DNA from: PALSA-1355 sp031400775
GTDB lineage: Bacteria > Planctomycetota > Planctomycetia > Pirellulales > PALSA-1355
Reading direction: 5' to 3'
Assembly: GCA_031400775.1 (NCBI GenBank)
Contig: JANNQN010000266.1
Location: 1 to 21,468 of the forward strand
DNA length: 21,468 nucleotides
This document shows positions 7,787 to 14,660 of the stretch, piece by piece. Position 1 is the first letter of the stretch. Every line of letters starts with the position of its first letter. The notes beneath the pieces are model-generated. The model searched no databases. It was not told the origin of the DNA and worked only from the letters and a program-made list of their open reading frames with translations. The position numbers were made by a program, and so were the translations under genes.

Positions 7787-9718
7787 TCATTCGGTCAGGC
7801 TGATCGCGACCAGCTTCCGGTCTTGGGTGGCCAGCACGACATACTGCTTGCCGCCGGCCAGGTAGGTCATTGGCGTGCCGCTAGGAGGCGCCGAAACGGT
7901 AATTTCGGCCACGACCTTGCCGCTAGCCTTGTCGAAAGCGCGAAGCACGCTGGCGCCGCCTCCGGCCCGACCGCCCCGTCCGCCACCCCCCTGTCCCACG
8001 AACAACAACGTCTTGGTCATCAGCGGTCCGCCGCCGCCGGAGCCCAGCGGCCCCACGTCCTTGCCGGCGATCTCGCTGACCTTTTCCCGCGGTCCGTCGC
8101 CGTGCGGAATCATCCATGCGTGGTCGCCCGTGTTCAGGTTGATCGCCGTGATGCGGCCGTAGGGCGGCTTGAACAACGGCAAGCCGCGTGGACCGTTCAC
8201 CGGCGCGCCAAACCCTCCGCCGCCGCGAATGAAATTCAAGTTCGAGCGGGCCGCGTCGGGCTTGATGAGCTGAACGGAAATCGGCATCTGGATCGAGGGA
8301 ATGCAGAGCAAGCCCGAATCCGGATCGAACGCCGCGCCCCACCAGTTGGCCCCGCCTGCCCAGCCGGGCAGATTCAGCGTGCCCTTCTCGGTCGGGGGAG
8401 TAAACAGCGGACCGTGATCGTACGTGTTCAATATCGCCAAGCCCTCGGCCCGCAACTCGGGCGTAAAGTCGATCACGTTCTCTTCGGTCGAGCCTTGTAG
8501 CTCGTACGGAGCGGGCTTGGTCGGGAACGGCTGCGTGGGCGAAAGGCGTTCGCCGGCCACCGTCGACGCCGGCACGGGGCGCTCCTCGATCGGCCAGACC
8601 GACTTGCCAGTCACGCGGTCGAAGACGAACGTGAAACCGGTCTTCGTGATCTGCGCCACCGCCTTGATCGACTTGCCGTCGACCTTGATATCGCACAACA
8701 CGGGCGCCCCCGGCAAGTCGTAATCCCAGACCCCGTGATGTATCGTCTGGAAATGCCACACCCGTTTGCCTGTCGTCGCGTCGACGCAGACCAGGCACTC
8801 CGCAAACAGGCCGTCGCCCAGCCGGTGACCGCCGTACCAATCATTGGTGGGCGTGCTCATCGGCAGGTAAACGTAGCCCAATTCCTCGTCCGTGCTCATC
8901 AATGTCCAGACGTTCGCATTGCCGGTATATTTCCACGAATCGTTGTCCCAGGTGTCGTTGCCGAACTCGCCGGCCTGGGGAATGGCGTGGAAAATCCAGG
9001 CCGGCTTGCCGGTGCGCAGGTCGAAAGCTTGCACGTCGCCGCGCGGCCCTTCCTTGTTCTGCGGTCCGTCGGAAATCGACGACCCAACGATCACCACGTC
9101 GCGGCAAATCACCGGCGGCGAGGTCATCGTGTAATTTCGGGCGTTGACGGCCAGCGGAATCGCCGCCGCCAGATTCACACGGCCCCCTTCGCCGAACTCG
9201 CTGATGGTCTTGCCGGTCTTGGCGTCAATCGCGTACAGATACGCGTCGTGTGCGGCCAGATACAAGCGCTCCTGGCGCCCATCGGTCCAATAGGCCAAAC
9301 CGCGATGCACGAAGCCCAAGTTCGTCGGACGGCCCGCCTTGTAACTTTCGGGATTGAAGACCCACAACTGTTTGCCCGTTGCGCCGTCGATTGCCGCAAC
9401 CTGCGCGAGCGAGCTGGTGGTGTACAGGGTGCCGCCGACGGCCAGCGGCGTGGTTTCATAGGCGAATGATCCCAGGGCTCGGTTGGCAGTTTGCAGCGGT
9501 ACGTCGGGCGAATCCCAAGTCCAGGCGACCTTGGCCTTGCCCACGTTCTCGGCCGTAATTTGATCGAGTGAGGAATACTTGGTGCTGGCCGCGTCGCCGC
9601 CGTAGTAACGCCAATCTCCGGCGGGCGCTTTCTGCTGGCCGTAGCCGACCGAAGAACTCAACATGCAACCAACGAAAAAAGCGATCAGGAGCCCCGCGGT
9701 TCGCAATTTGCCGGCCAT
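7787..9718 (-). CDS. Secreted PQQ-dependent glucose-dehydrogenase-type quinoprotein
   Basis: The 643-residue product from the ATG at 9718 starts with a signal peptide (MAGKLRTAGLLIAFFVGCML, cleavage near YGQQ). The frame stays open to 9793, but those extra residues would bury the signal peptide. The rest is an eight-bladed quinoprotein propeller. Blade motifs such as DGATGKQLWVF, DLRTGKPAWIF, DATTGKRVWHF, DRVTGKSVWP and NLNTGDHAWM are visible. The opening YGGDAASTKYSSLDQI is typical of the glucose dehydrogenase branch. D332 (in HHGVWDYDLPGAP) and K359 (in ITKTGFTFVFDR) align with the catalytic Asp and Lys of E. coli membrane glucose dehydrogenase (D466, K493), with the same spacing of 27. Unlike that enzyme it has no membrane segments, and there is no fused cytochrome. 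It would oxidise a sugar or alcohol in the periplasm; the substrate cannot be told. A Gly/Arg-rich loop occurs near the C-terminus. Confidence 0.88.
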   Translation of the reverse strand: MAGKLRTAGLLIAFFVGCMLSSSVGYGQQKAPAGDWRYYGGDAASTKYSSLDQITAENVGKAKVAWTWDSPDVPLQTANRALGSFAYETTPLAVGGTLYTTSSLAQVAAIDGATGKQLWVFNPESYKAGRPTNLGFVHRGLAYWTDGRQERLYLAAHDAYLYAIDAKTGKTISEFGEGGRVNLAAAIPLAVNARNYTMTSPPVICRDVVIVGSSISDGPQNKEGPRGDVQAFDLRTGKPAWIFHAIPQAGEFGNDTWDNDSWKYTGNANVWTLMSTDEELGYVYLPMSTPTNDWYGGHRLGDGLFAECLVCVDATTGKRVWHFQTIHHGVWDYDLPGAPVLCDIKVDGKSIKAVAQITKTGFTFVFDRVTGKSVWPIEERPVPASTVAGERLSPTQPFPTKPAPYELQGSTEENVIDFTPELRAEGLAILNTYDHGPLFTPPTEKGTLNLPGWAGGANWWGAAFDPDSGLLCIPSIQMPISVQLIKPDAARSNLNFIRGGGGFGAPVNGPRGLPLFKPPYGRITAINLNTGDHAWMIPHGDGPREKVSEIAGKDVGPLGSGGGGPLMTKTLLFVGQGGGGRGGRAGGGASVLRAFDKASGKVVAEITVSAPPSGTPMTYLAGGKQYVVLATQDRKLVAISLTE

Positions 9719-9775
9719 TATTTTGCCATCCTGGTGGTTAAGACAGTTTGTGGTCGATTGCCTGGGAATCGTCCG

Positions 9776-9804
9776 ATTATGACCGACCGGCAAATGACGT
9801 TCAA
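9776..9804 (-). promoter_or_regulatory. Sigma70-type promoter for the quinoprotein gene
   Basis: On the minus strand, TTGAAC (9804-9799) and CATAAT (9781-9776) are separated by exactly 17 bases. Transcription would start near 9769, about 50 bases before the ATG at 9718. A small inverted repeat (CGATT 9755-9759, AATCG 9767-9771) sits at the predicted transcript start. Confidence 0.5.
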
Positions 9805-9841
9805 CACGCCATTTTTTCAGATCGACCGAAACCGGATTTGG

Positions 9842-9855
9842 GGCGGGTGCCCGCC
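9842..9855 (-). terminator. Possible hairpin after the TIGR03067 gene
   Basis: GGCGGG and CCCGCC form a perfect 6-base inverted repeat with almost no loop (or 5 pairs with a 4-base loop), about 54 bases past the stop of the TIGR03067 gene. It precedes the promoter of the next gene. No T-run follows. Confidence 0.3.
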
Positions 9856-9908
9856 GCAGTTGGCCGCCAATTGGGCGACAGCAAAGCGATTGGTCCGGGC
9901 CAACCTCC

Positions 9909-10361
9909 CTAGTGTTTCTCTGGCTGCCATACGGTCAGCGAATGTCCCGAGCCGGCCTTGGCCTCAAAATCGCTGGGACGGGGCTTTCCCGGCGGGGCAT
10001 TGCAGACCCTCAAGTTATCGCCGTCAAACTCGTAGATGCCGAGGATCGGTTTTGATGGGTCCGCCGCCGGCGACGAGTCGATGGTCTTGGGCATCGCCGC
10101 CGGATCGAGCTTGAACGTTCCCTTGCCGATCGGCTTACTATAGCGCGAAATCTGGTAATTGTTGCCTTCGATCGTGCGGAACAGCGACTGGGCCTCTTCG
10201 TCTGGGTATTTCATTCCATTGGCCGTCATTGATACGACCATCCAGTCGCCCTGCATTTTTTTCAGATCGTCCCCCTCGATCGCCTCGCGTGGCGCAGCGC
10301 CCACGGTCAGCACCGTCGCGACCAACAACAATAAACAGCGCGCCAGAAATTCTCGCGTCAC
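9909..10361 (-). CDS. TIGR03067-type secreted planctomycete protein
   Basis: The 150-residue product has a signal peptide (EFLARCLLLLVATVLTVGA, cleavage near GAA-PREA). The domain is the lipocalin-like TIGR03067 family: LKKMQGDWMVVSMTANGMKY near residues 32-51, GKGTFKLDPAAMPKTIDS, ILGIYEFDGDNLRVCNAPPG and the ending RPSDFEAKAGSGHSLTVWQ. Function is unknown; members are numerous in planctomycetes. The start is a GTG at 10361 that overlaps the stop of the upstream propeller gene in a GTGA tetranucleotide. GGAAGGAG lies 7 bases upstream, inside the upstream gene. This strongly suggests translational coupling. The same frame continues to 10796, but that extension runs antiparallel-style through the propeller gene and does not look like protein. 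Confidence 0.88.
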   Translation of the reverse strand: MTREFLARCLLLLVATVLTVGAAPREAIEGDDLKKMQGDWMVVSMTANGMKYPDEEAQSLFRTIEGNNYQISRYSKPIGKGTFKLDPAAMPKTIDSSPAADPSKPILGIYEFDGDNLRVCNAPPGKPRPSDFEAKAGSGHSLTVWQPEKH

Positions 10362-11734
10362 GACTTCGCTCCTTCCTCGGCCAGCGAAACGCAAATCATT
10401 TCCTTGTCGTTGCGGGCGTACACGCAGCGATTGGCAAACGCCGGATGCGACCAGACGATGTCGCGTCCTCGCGCGAACCCGACCGGATCGAGCACGTGGG
10501 CCCGATCGATTTCCTTGTAGCCCTCTGGCGAGAGATCGGCCAGGATCAAATCTCCCTGGTCGTTGAACATCACGTAGCGGTCGCCTTGCGGAATGATGAA
10601 TGCGGTCCCGCAGTCGGTTTTCTTCCCGGCGATTGGTGCGTAGGTCTGCCATTGCTGTTTGCCGGTGTCCGTCTTGAAGCAACGCAACTCGCCTAATGCG
10701 CCAACCGCGTAGCCGTATCCGTCCTTGAAGACCGGCGTGGCCATCATCGCGTGCGCGCCGTCGGGCAGCACCGGCGTGTTGCTCTTGCCCTTCCATACGA
10801 CCGAAGCGCCCTTTTCGGCGTCGACTTTCAACATCATTGGACCGTGATAGAACGTCGATATAAACAGCATCTCATCGGCTTTCTTAACCGTGACGATGTT
10901 CACGGCCGGCCGTTGCGTGGGAACGCCCAGCGGGTATTCTTGCTTCCAGAGTTCCTTGCCCGTGGCCGGATCGAGACCATAGATCGCCTCGGACAGCCAA
11001 ACGATCAACTGCCGCTTGCCGCCGATTTCATAAATCATCGGCGGGCTGTAGCCCACCTCGGCCGTCGACAGGGCACGCCAGACTTCCTTGCCCGTGTTCT
11101 TATTGAACGCGGCCACGGCACTGCCCTCGCCTCCGACCAGGCAATACAGCAGGTCTCCATCCACGAGCGGATGCGCCGCGTAACCCCATACCGGCGGCTC
11201 GGTCTTGTACTCGCCGACCAGGTTCTTGCTCCACAGCACCTTGCCGTCAGCCGCGTCGAGCTGTGCCAGGTCTCCCATCGCGCCCAGCATGTAAACGCGC
11301 CCCTCTTCGACCAGCGGCGTGGTGCGCGGGCCGGTCGGATACGAAATCGTATAAGGACACTCGTACTCGTGCTTCCACACGACCTTGCCGTCGCGAGCAT
11401 CGCAGCACACTAGCCGCTCACTGCCCGGAATTCCTTTTCGCGTGGCGCGGAGCGGTTGTCCCTGCTCGTCCGTGGCTCGGGCGAAGTCCATCACGAAGAC
11501 GCGATCGCCGGCCACTGCCGGTCCGCTATAGCCCGCGCCGAGCGGCGTCCGCCACAGGACTTTGGGACCGCCTTCGGGAAATTTCCCCAACAGACCCGTC
11601 TCTCGCCACACGCCATCGCGCTCTCGCCCCATCCACTGGGGCCAATCGTCGGCGTGGGCGGTACTGGCAGTGGCGAGCAACATGCCGCCGGCCAACCACA
11701 GGATCAGATTGCGCGGTCCTTGGCGACGTCGCAT
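10358..11734 (-). CDS. Secreted PQQ/BamB-like beta-propeller protein
   Basis: The 458-residue product from the ATG at 11734 has a signal peptide (RNLILWLAGGMLLATASTAHA, cleavage before DDWPQW). GGGAG lies 7 bases before this ATG; the open frame to 11806 adds residues that would precede the signal peptide. The body is a PQQ-like propeller. Five blade motifs of the form TGKxxW are visible: DARDGKVVWKHEY, DAADGKVLWSKNL, NKNTGKEVWRAL, DPATGKELWKQEY and KTDTGKQQWQTY. The opening DDWPQWMGRERDGVW is common in planctomycete propeller proteins annotated 'PQQ-binding-like' or 'BamB-like'. It lacks the dehydrogenase active-site motifs of its neighbour, so it is probably a scaffold or binding protein and not an enzyme. 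It is the first gene of a two-gene unit with the TIGR03067 protein and diverges from the M13 peptidase gene. Confidence 0.87.
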   Translation of the reverse strand: MRRRQGPRNLILWLAGGMLLATASTAHADDWPQWMGRERDGVWRETGLLGKFPEGGPKVLWRTPLGAGYSGPAVAGDRVFVMDFARATDEQGQPLRATRKGIPGSERLVCCDARDGKVVWKHEYECPYTISYPTGPRTTPLVEEGRVYMLGAMGDLAQLDAADGKVLWSKNLVGEYKTEPPVWGYAAHPLVDGDLLYCLVGGEGSAVAAFNKNTGKEVWRALSTAEVGYSPPMIYEIGGKRQLIVWLSEAIYGLDPATGKELWKQEYPLGVPTQRPAVNIVTVKKADEMLFISTFYHGPMMLKVDAEKGASVVWKGKSNTPVLPDGAHAMMATPVFKDGYGYAVGALGELRCFKTDTGKQQWQTYAPIAGKKTDCGTAFIIPQGDRYVMFNDQGDLILADLSPEGYKEIDRAHVLDPVGFARGRDIVWSHPAFANRCVYARNDKEMICVSLAEEGAKS

Positions 11735-11871
11735 GAACGATCTCCCGAAAATGGATTGAGTAATGCGGCCGTAAACAGCAACAGCCTCGGCGGGCGTGAA
11801 CAGCATAACGCATTTGCCGGGATGATCCCAGCTTCCATCCGCACGCGGAATCTGTCGACTCGAAATCTCGC

Positions 11872-11900
11872 TTGGCGACGATTAGAATACTTAGGATACT
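11872..11900 (+). promoter_or_regulatory. Possible promoter for the M13 peptidase gene
   Basis: TTGGCG at 11872-11877 and GATACT at 11895-11900 are 17 bases apart; each matches 4 of 6 consensus bases. Transcription would start near 11907, 30 bases before the ATG. TAGAAT at 11883 is an alternative -10 without a partner. No clear promoter was found for the divergent propeller gene in the same 202-base gap. Confidence 0.35.
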
Positions 11901-11936
11901 CTCTTGCGTTGATCCAAGTAGCACGCCGAGGACCCT

Positions 11937-13982
11937 ATGCGACACAATCAAATCACCCTTTTTTCGGCCATCTGGCTGTGTGTATTTCTGCTGAATGCGA
12001 ACGTCTGCCGGGCTGCGGAGGCGACGCTATCGAGCGGTATCGACCGATCGGCTTTCGATACGTCGATCAAGCCGGGCGAGGACTTCTTTCGCTACGTGAA
12101 TGGCACCTGGATCAAGCATAATCCGATCCCGCCCGAGTACGGCCGCTGGGGATCGTTCCCCAAGCTGCGCGACGACAACCTGTTGGCTCTGCGCGAGATC
12201 CTCGACGACCTGGCCAAGACCGACAAGAAGCTCGACGGCAACCGCGGCAAATTGCGAGATTTTTATCGCACGGCGATGGACGAAGCCCGACTCGATCAGC
12301 TCGGCGTTTCTCCGCTGGCCGATGAGCTGTCGCGAATCGCGAAAATCGAAAACCGCGACGACCTCGTCGCCGAGCTTGGCCGCCAGCGGGCCGGCGGGCG
12401 AGCGGCTCTGTTCATGTTCTATGTCAGCCCGGACGAAAAACAGAGCGACCGCAACGCCGCGCATTTGCGACAAGGCGGACTGGGGCTGCCGGAGCGCGAC
12501 TATTACCTGGGCACAACCGAGGACTCGAAGCGCATCCGCACGCAATACCGCGAGCACGTTGCCAAAATGCTGGGGCTGCTGGGCGACGCACCGGCCGAGG
12601 CCCAGGCCGGCGCCGATGCAGTGCTCAAGCTGGAAACCCGCCTGGCCGAGGCTTCGCGCACGCCCGTCCAACTGCGGGATCGCGAGGCGCAATACAACAA
12701 GAAGACGATGGCTGAGTTGACGTCGCTGGCGCCCAACGTGAATTGGCCGGCGTATTGGAAAGCGATCGAGATCGGCGACATGCAGGATGTCATCGTCGGC
12801 CAGCCCGAGTTTTTCGCCCGAGTCAGCGAACTGCTGGACTCGGCATCGCCAGCCGAGTGGCGAAGCTATTTGCGCTGGCACCTGGTACACAACATGGCGC
12901 CGTACCTCAGCAGCGCCGTGGAGCGCGAAGATTTTCGCTTCTACAACGAGGTCTTGCGCGGCGTGACCGAGATGCAGCCGCGTTGGAAACGGGCCATTCG
13001 CACGCTCGACGCCCAGATGGGCGAGGCGCTCGGCCAGTTGTACGTGGAGAAATATTTTACGCCGGCCGCCAAGAAGCGGATGGACGAGCTGGTCAAGAAC
13101 CTCACGATTGCCTATCGGCAGCGCATCGAGTCGCGCGACTGGATGGGCCCCGAGACCAAGAAGCAGGCCCTGGTGAAGCTGGCCGCGGTGACGCCGAAGA
13201 TCGGCTATCCCGACAAGTGGCTCGACTATACGAGCCTGGAAATCGGGCCCGATTCTTACGCCGGCAACGTGATGCGCGCCGAGGCGTTTGAGTCGCGCTA
13301 TCGATTGGCAAAACTCGGCAAGCCGGTCGACCGAAACGAATGGCACATGACCCCGCCGACGGTGAACGCCTATTACAACTCGACGATGAACGAGATCGTG
13401 TTCCCCGCGGGCATTCTGCAACCGCCGTTTTTCGATCAGACGGCCGACGACGCCGTCAATTATGGCGGCATCGGCGCCGTGATCGGTCACGAGATCAGCC
13501 ACGGCTTCGACGATCAGGGCAGCCGCTCCGATGCCCAGGGCAATCTGAAGAACTGGTGGACCGACGAAGACCGCTCGCGCTTCAACGCCCGCACCGACAA
13601 GCTGGCTCGCCAATACGACGCCTGCGTGGCCGTAGACGATCTGCACGTCAACGGACGATTGACCTTGGGAGAGAACATCGCCGACTTGGGAGGCGTGGCG
13701 ATCGCCTATGCGGCTTATCAGCAGTCGCTGGGCGGCAAAGCGGCGCCGGTGATCGATGGCTTTACCGGTCCGCAGCGATTCTTCATCGGCTACGCGCAGG
13801 TATGGCGGGGTTCGATTCGCGATGCCGAGCAGCGGCTGCTGTTGCGCACCGACCCGCATTCGCCGATGCAGTTTCGCACGATGGTGCCGCTGTCGAATAT
13901 CGAGGCATTCTACGAAGCCTTCGACGTCAAGCCGGGCAGCGCCATGTATCGGCCGCCCGCGGAGCGCGTTGAAGTGTGGTGA
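11937..13982 (+). CDS. Secreted M13-family (neprilysin-like) zinc metallopeptidase
   Basis: The 681-residue product starts with a signal peptide (ITLFSAIWLCVFLLNANVCRA, cleavage near residue 26). It then has the N-terminal M13 domain (FDTSIKPGEDFFRYVNGTWI near 40-59) and the C-terminal catalytic domain. The active site is complete: HEISH at 518-522 gives two zinc ligands and the catalytic Glu, E579 in GENIADLGG is the third ligand, and D583 follows at the conserved place. The substrate-binding N-A-Y-Y is at 477-480. The C-terminus ends in MYRPPAERVEVW, the bacterial version of the family ending, where the eukaryotic Cys is absent. These enzymes cut short peptides outside the cytoplasm. GAGGA a few bases before the ATG supports the start. 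It stands alone on the plus strand between two minus-strand blocks and converges on the short basic gene. Confidence 0.95.
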   Translation: MRHNQITLFSAIWLCVFLLNANVCRAAEATLSSGIDRSAFDTSIKPGEDFFRYVNGTWIKHNPIPPEYGRWGSFPKLRDDNLLALREILDDLAKTDKKLDGNRGKLRDFYRTAMDEARLDQLGVSPLADELSRIAKIENRDDLVAELGRQRAGGRAALFMFYVSPDEKQSDRNAAHLRQGGLGLPERDYYLGTTEDSKRIRTQYREHVAKMLGLLGDAPAEAQAGADAVLKLETRLAEASRTPVQLRDREAQYNKKTMAELTSLAPNVNWPAYWKAIEIGDMQDVIVGQPEFFARVSELLDSASPAEWRSYLRWHLVHNMAPYLSSAVEREDFRFYNEVLRGVTEMQPRWKRAIRTLDAQMGEALGQLYVEKYFTPAAKKRMDELVKNLTIAYRQRIESRDWMGPETKKQALVKLAAVTPKIGYPDKWLDYTSLEIGPDSYAGNVMRAEAFESRYRLAKLGKPVDRNEWHMTPPTVNAYYNSTMNEIVFPAGILQPPFFDQTADDAVNYGGIGAVIGHEISHGFDDQGSRSDAQGNLKNWWTDEDRSRFNARTDKLARQYDACVAVDDLHVNGRLTLGENIADLGGVAIAYAAYQQSLGGKAAPVIDGFTGPQRFFIGYAQVWRGSIRDAEQRLLLRTDPHSPMQFRTMVPLSNIEAFYEAFDVKPGSAMYRPPAERVEVW

Positions 13983-14001
13983 CGCCAGCACCTCGGCGTC
14001 A
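13980..14001. terminator. Hairpin between convergent genes, overlapping the M13 stop codon
   Basis: TGACGCC (13980-13986) and GGCGTCA (13995-14001) form a perfect 7-base inverted repeat around 8 bases. The left arm includes the TGA stop of the M13 gene; the right arm ends 1 base before the stop of the minus-strand basic protein gene at 14003. It is symmetrical and could stop transcription from both sides, but no T-run is present on either strand. Confidence 0.4.
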
Positions 14002-14002
14002 G

Positions 14003-14197
14003 CTAGCGGTCGCTGACGCGCAACTGCCAGCGGTCGATAATGATCTCGGCGCCGGGCGTGAGATTGCGGAGCTTGGCCGCGATCATGCTCTTTTCGGAGA
14101 CCGTGGCCTTCTTTAGCCGCTTGCCGAGCTGCTCGAGCTTGCGGCGACGATGACGGCGGCGTTTGATTTCCTTGGCCCGTTCGCTGATACCACCCAA
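14003..14197 (-). CDS. Short basic protein (DUF6800-like)
   Basis: The 64-residue product is strongly basic at the N-terminus (SERAKEIKRRRHRRRKLEQL, residues 5-24), followed by a helical part and the motif KLRNLTPGAEIIIDRW. It resembles a family of short planctomycete proteins that I recall as DUF6800; this recognition is from memory and moderate. No enzymatic motif is present; the Arg/Lys cluster suggests nucleic acid binding, which is an inference. The start is a TTG at 14197, chosen because GAGGAG lies 7 bases upstream and no ATG or GTG fits. A well-formed promoter lies 66-94 bases upstream. Confidence 0.75.
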   Translation of the reverse strand: MGGISERAKEIKRRRHRRRKLEQLGKRLKKATVSEKSMIAAKLRNLTPGAEIIIDRWQLRVSDR

Positions 14198-14262
14198 AGT
14201 GCGACTCCTCTTGAAAAACGCTCGCGATCGCCTGATCGTTGGACACTCAACGCAAGGCGTTG

Positions 14263-14291
14263 TTTTTAGCAGTTGCGACGGAGCCCGTCAA
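14263..14291 (-). promoter_or_regulatory. Sigma70-type promoter for the short basic protein gene
   Basis: On the minus strand, TTGACG (14291-14286) and TAAAAA (14268-14263) are separated by exactly 17 bases, and TGC directly precedes the -10 box (an extended -10). The predicted transcript starts near 14256, giving a leader of about 58 bases. The leader includes a small hairpin (CGATC 14225-14229 with GATCG 14234-14238). Confidence 0.5.
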
Positions 14292-14332
14292 ACGCAGCAA
14301 GTCACTGGTCGTGTTCTAAAAGTCCGTTGCTA

Positions 14333-14349
14333 GGGGATTATTCGTCCCC
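14333..14349 (-). terminator. Possible hairpin at the end of the 91-residue gene
   Basis: GGGGA (14333-14337) and TCCCC (14345-14349) pair across 7 bases that contain the stop codon of the minus-strand gene. A TTTT follows only about 14 bases later, so a terminator role is uncertain. Confidence 0.25.
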
Positions 14350-14613
14350 GGCGCGCTCGGTGACTTCGCGTTCGAGCCTCCGTAGGACTTTCTCTGCATC
14401 TCTCAGCGCCCGCTCTGTTTGTGGAAGAAACACATTCTTTACCCAATCTCTGTGAGGCGGCACCGCCTTTCCGCTCTTTACCTTAGTGTCGAACAACGGT
14501 CGAAACCCCTGCCAATCTGCATGTTTGCCGCTCTCCAGATATTCGCGTCCCTTAAGGATTGCCTCTTCAATATGTTTGATGCGGTCAAGTACGGCCTTCT
14601 TTTTCGCGTTCAT
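14338..14613 (-). CDS. Hypothetical 91-residue charged helical protein, lower GC
   Basis: I do not recognise this protein. It is 91 residues, with charged, probably helical ends (KKKAVLDRIKHIEEAILKGR near 4-23, and RALRDAEKVLRRLEREV near 68-84) around a middle part with aromatic residues (ADWQGFRPLF, HRDWVKNVFLP). It has no signal peptide or membrane segment, so it is probably cytoplasmic. AAAAGG lies 3-8 bases before the ATG. By hand count the gene is about 53 percent GC, clearly below its neighbours, and codon choice is less biased to G/C in third positions, which suggests recent acquisition. It lies between the basic protein gene and the PVC cytochrome gene, on the same strand but with no sign of coupling. 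A single-gene insertion or a lineage ORFan are both possible. Confidence 0.6.
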   Translation of the reverse strand: MNAKKKAVLDRIKHIEEAILKGREYLESGKHADWQGFRPLFDTKVKSGKAVPPHRDWVKNVFLPQTERALRDAEKVLRRLEREVTERAGDE

Positions 14614-14660
14614 TTGCCTTTTATCCCCAGGGGAACAACAGCTAGGACACCACCAAACCG

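Noticed and set aside
7298..8500. Plus-strand open frame of 400 codons opposite the YHS and quinoprotein genes
   Set aside because: It spans two real minus-strand genes and the gap between them; composition is His/Arg/Gln-rich as expected of an antisense shadow.
9719..9793. N-terminal extension of the quinoprotein
   Set aside because: It would place 25 polar residues before the signal peptide and run through the predicted promoter. The ATG at 9718 fits the family.
11735..11806. N-terminal extension of the propeller protein
   Set aside because: The ATG at 11734 has GGGAG 7 bases upstream and starts directly at the signal peptide.
12027..14246. Minus-strand open frame of 739 codons opposite the M13 peptidase gene
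   Set aside because: It mirrors a gene with a complete active site and family match. Its translation has low-complexity Arg/Gly/His composition and no domain. High-GC coding DNA often leaves the opposite strand open.
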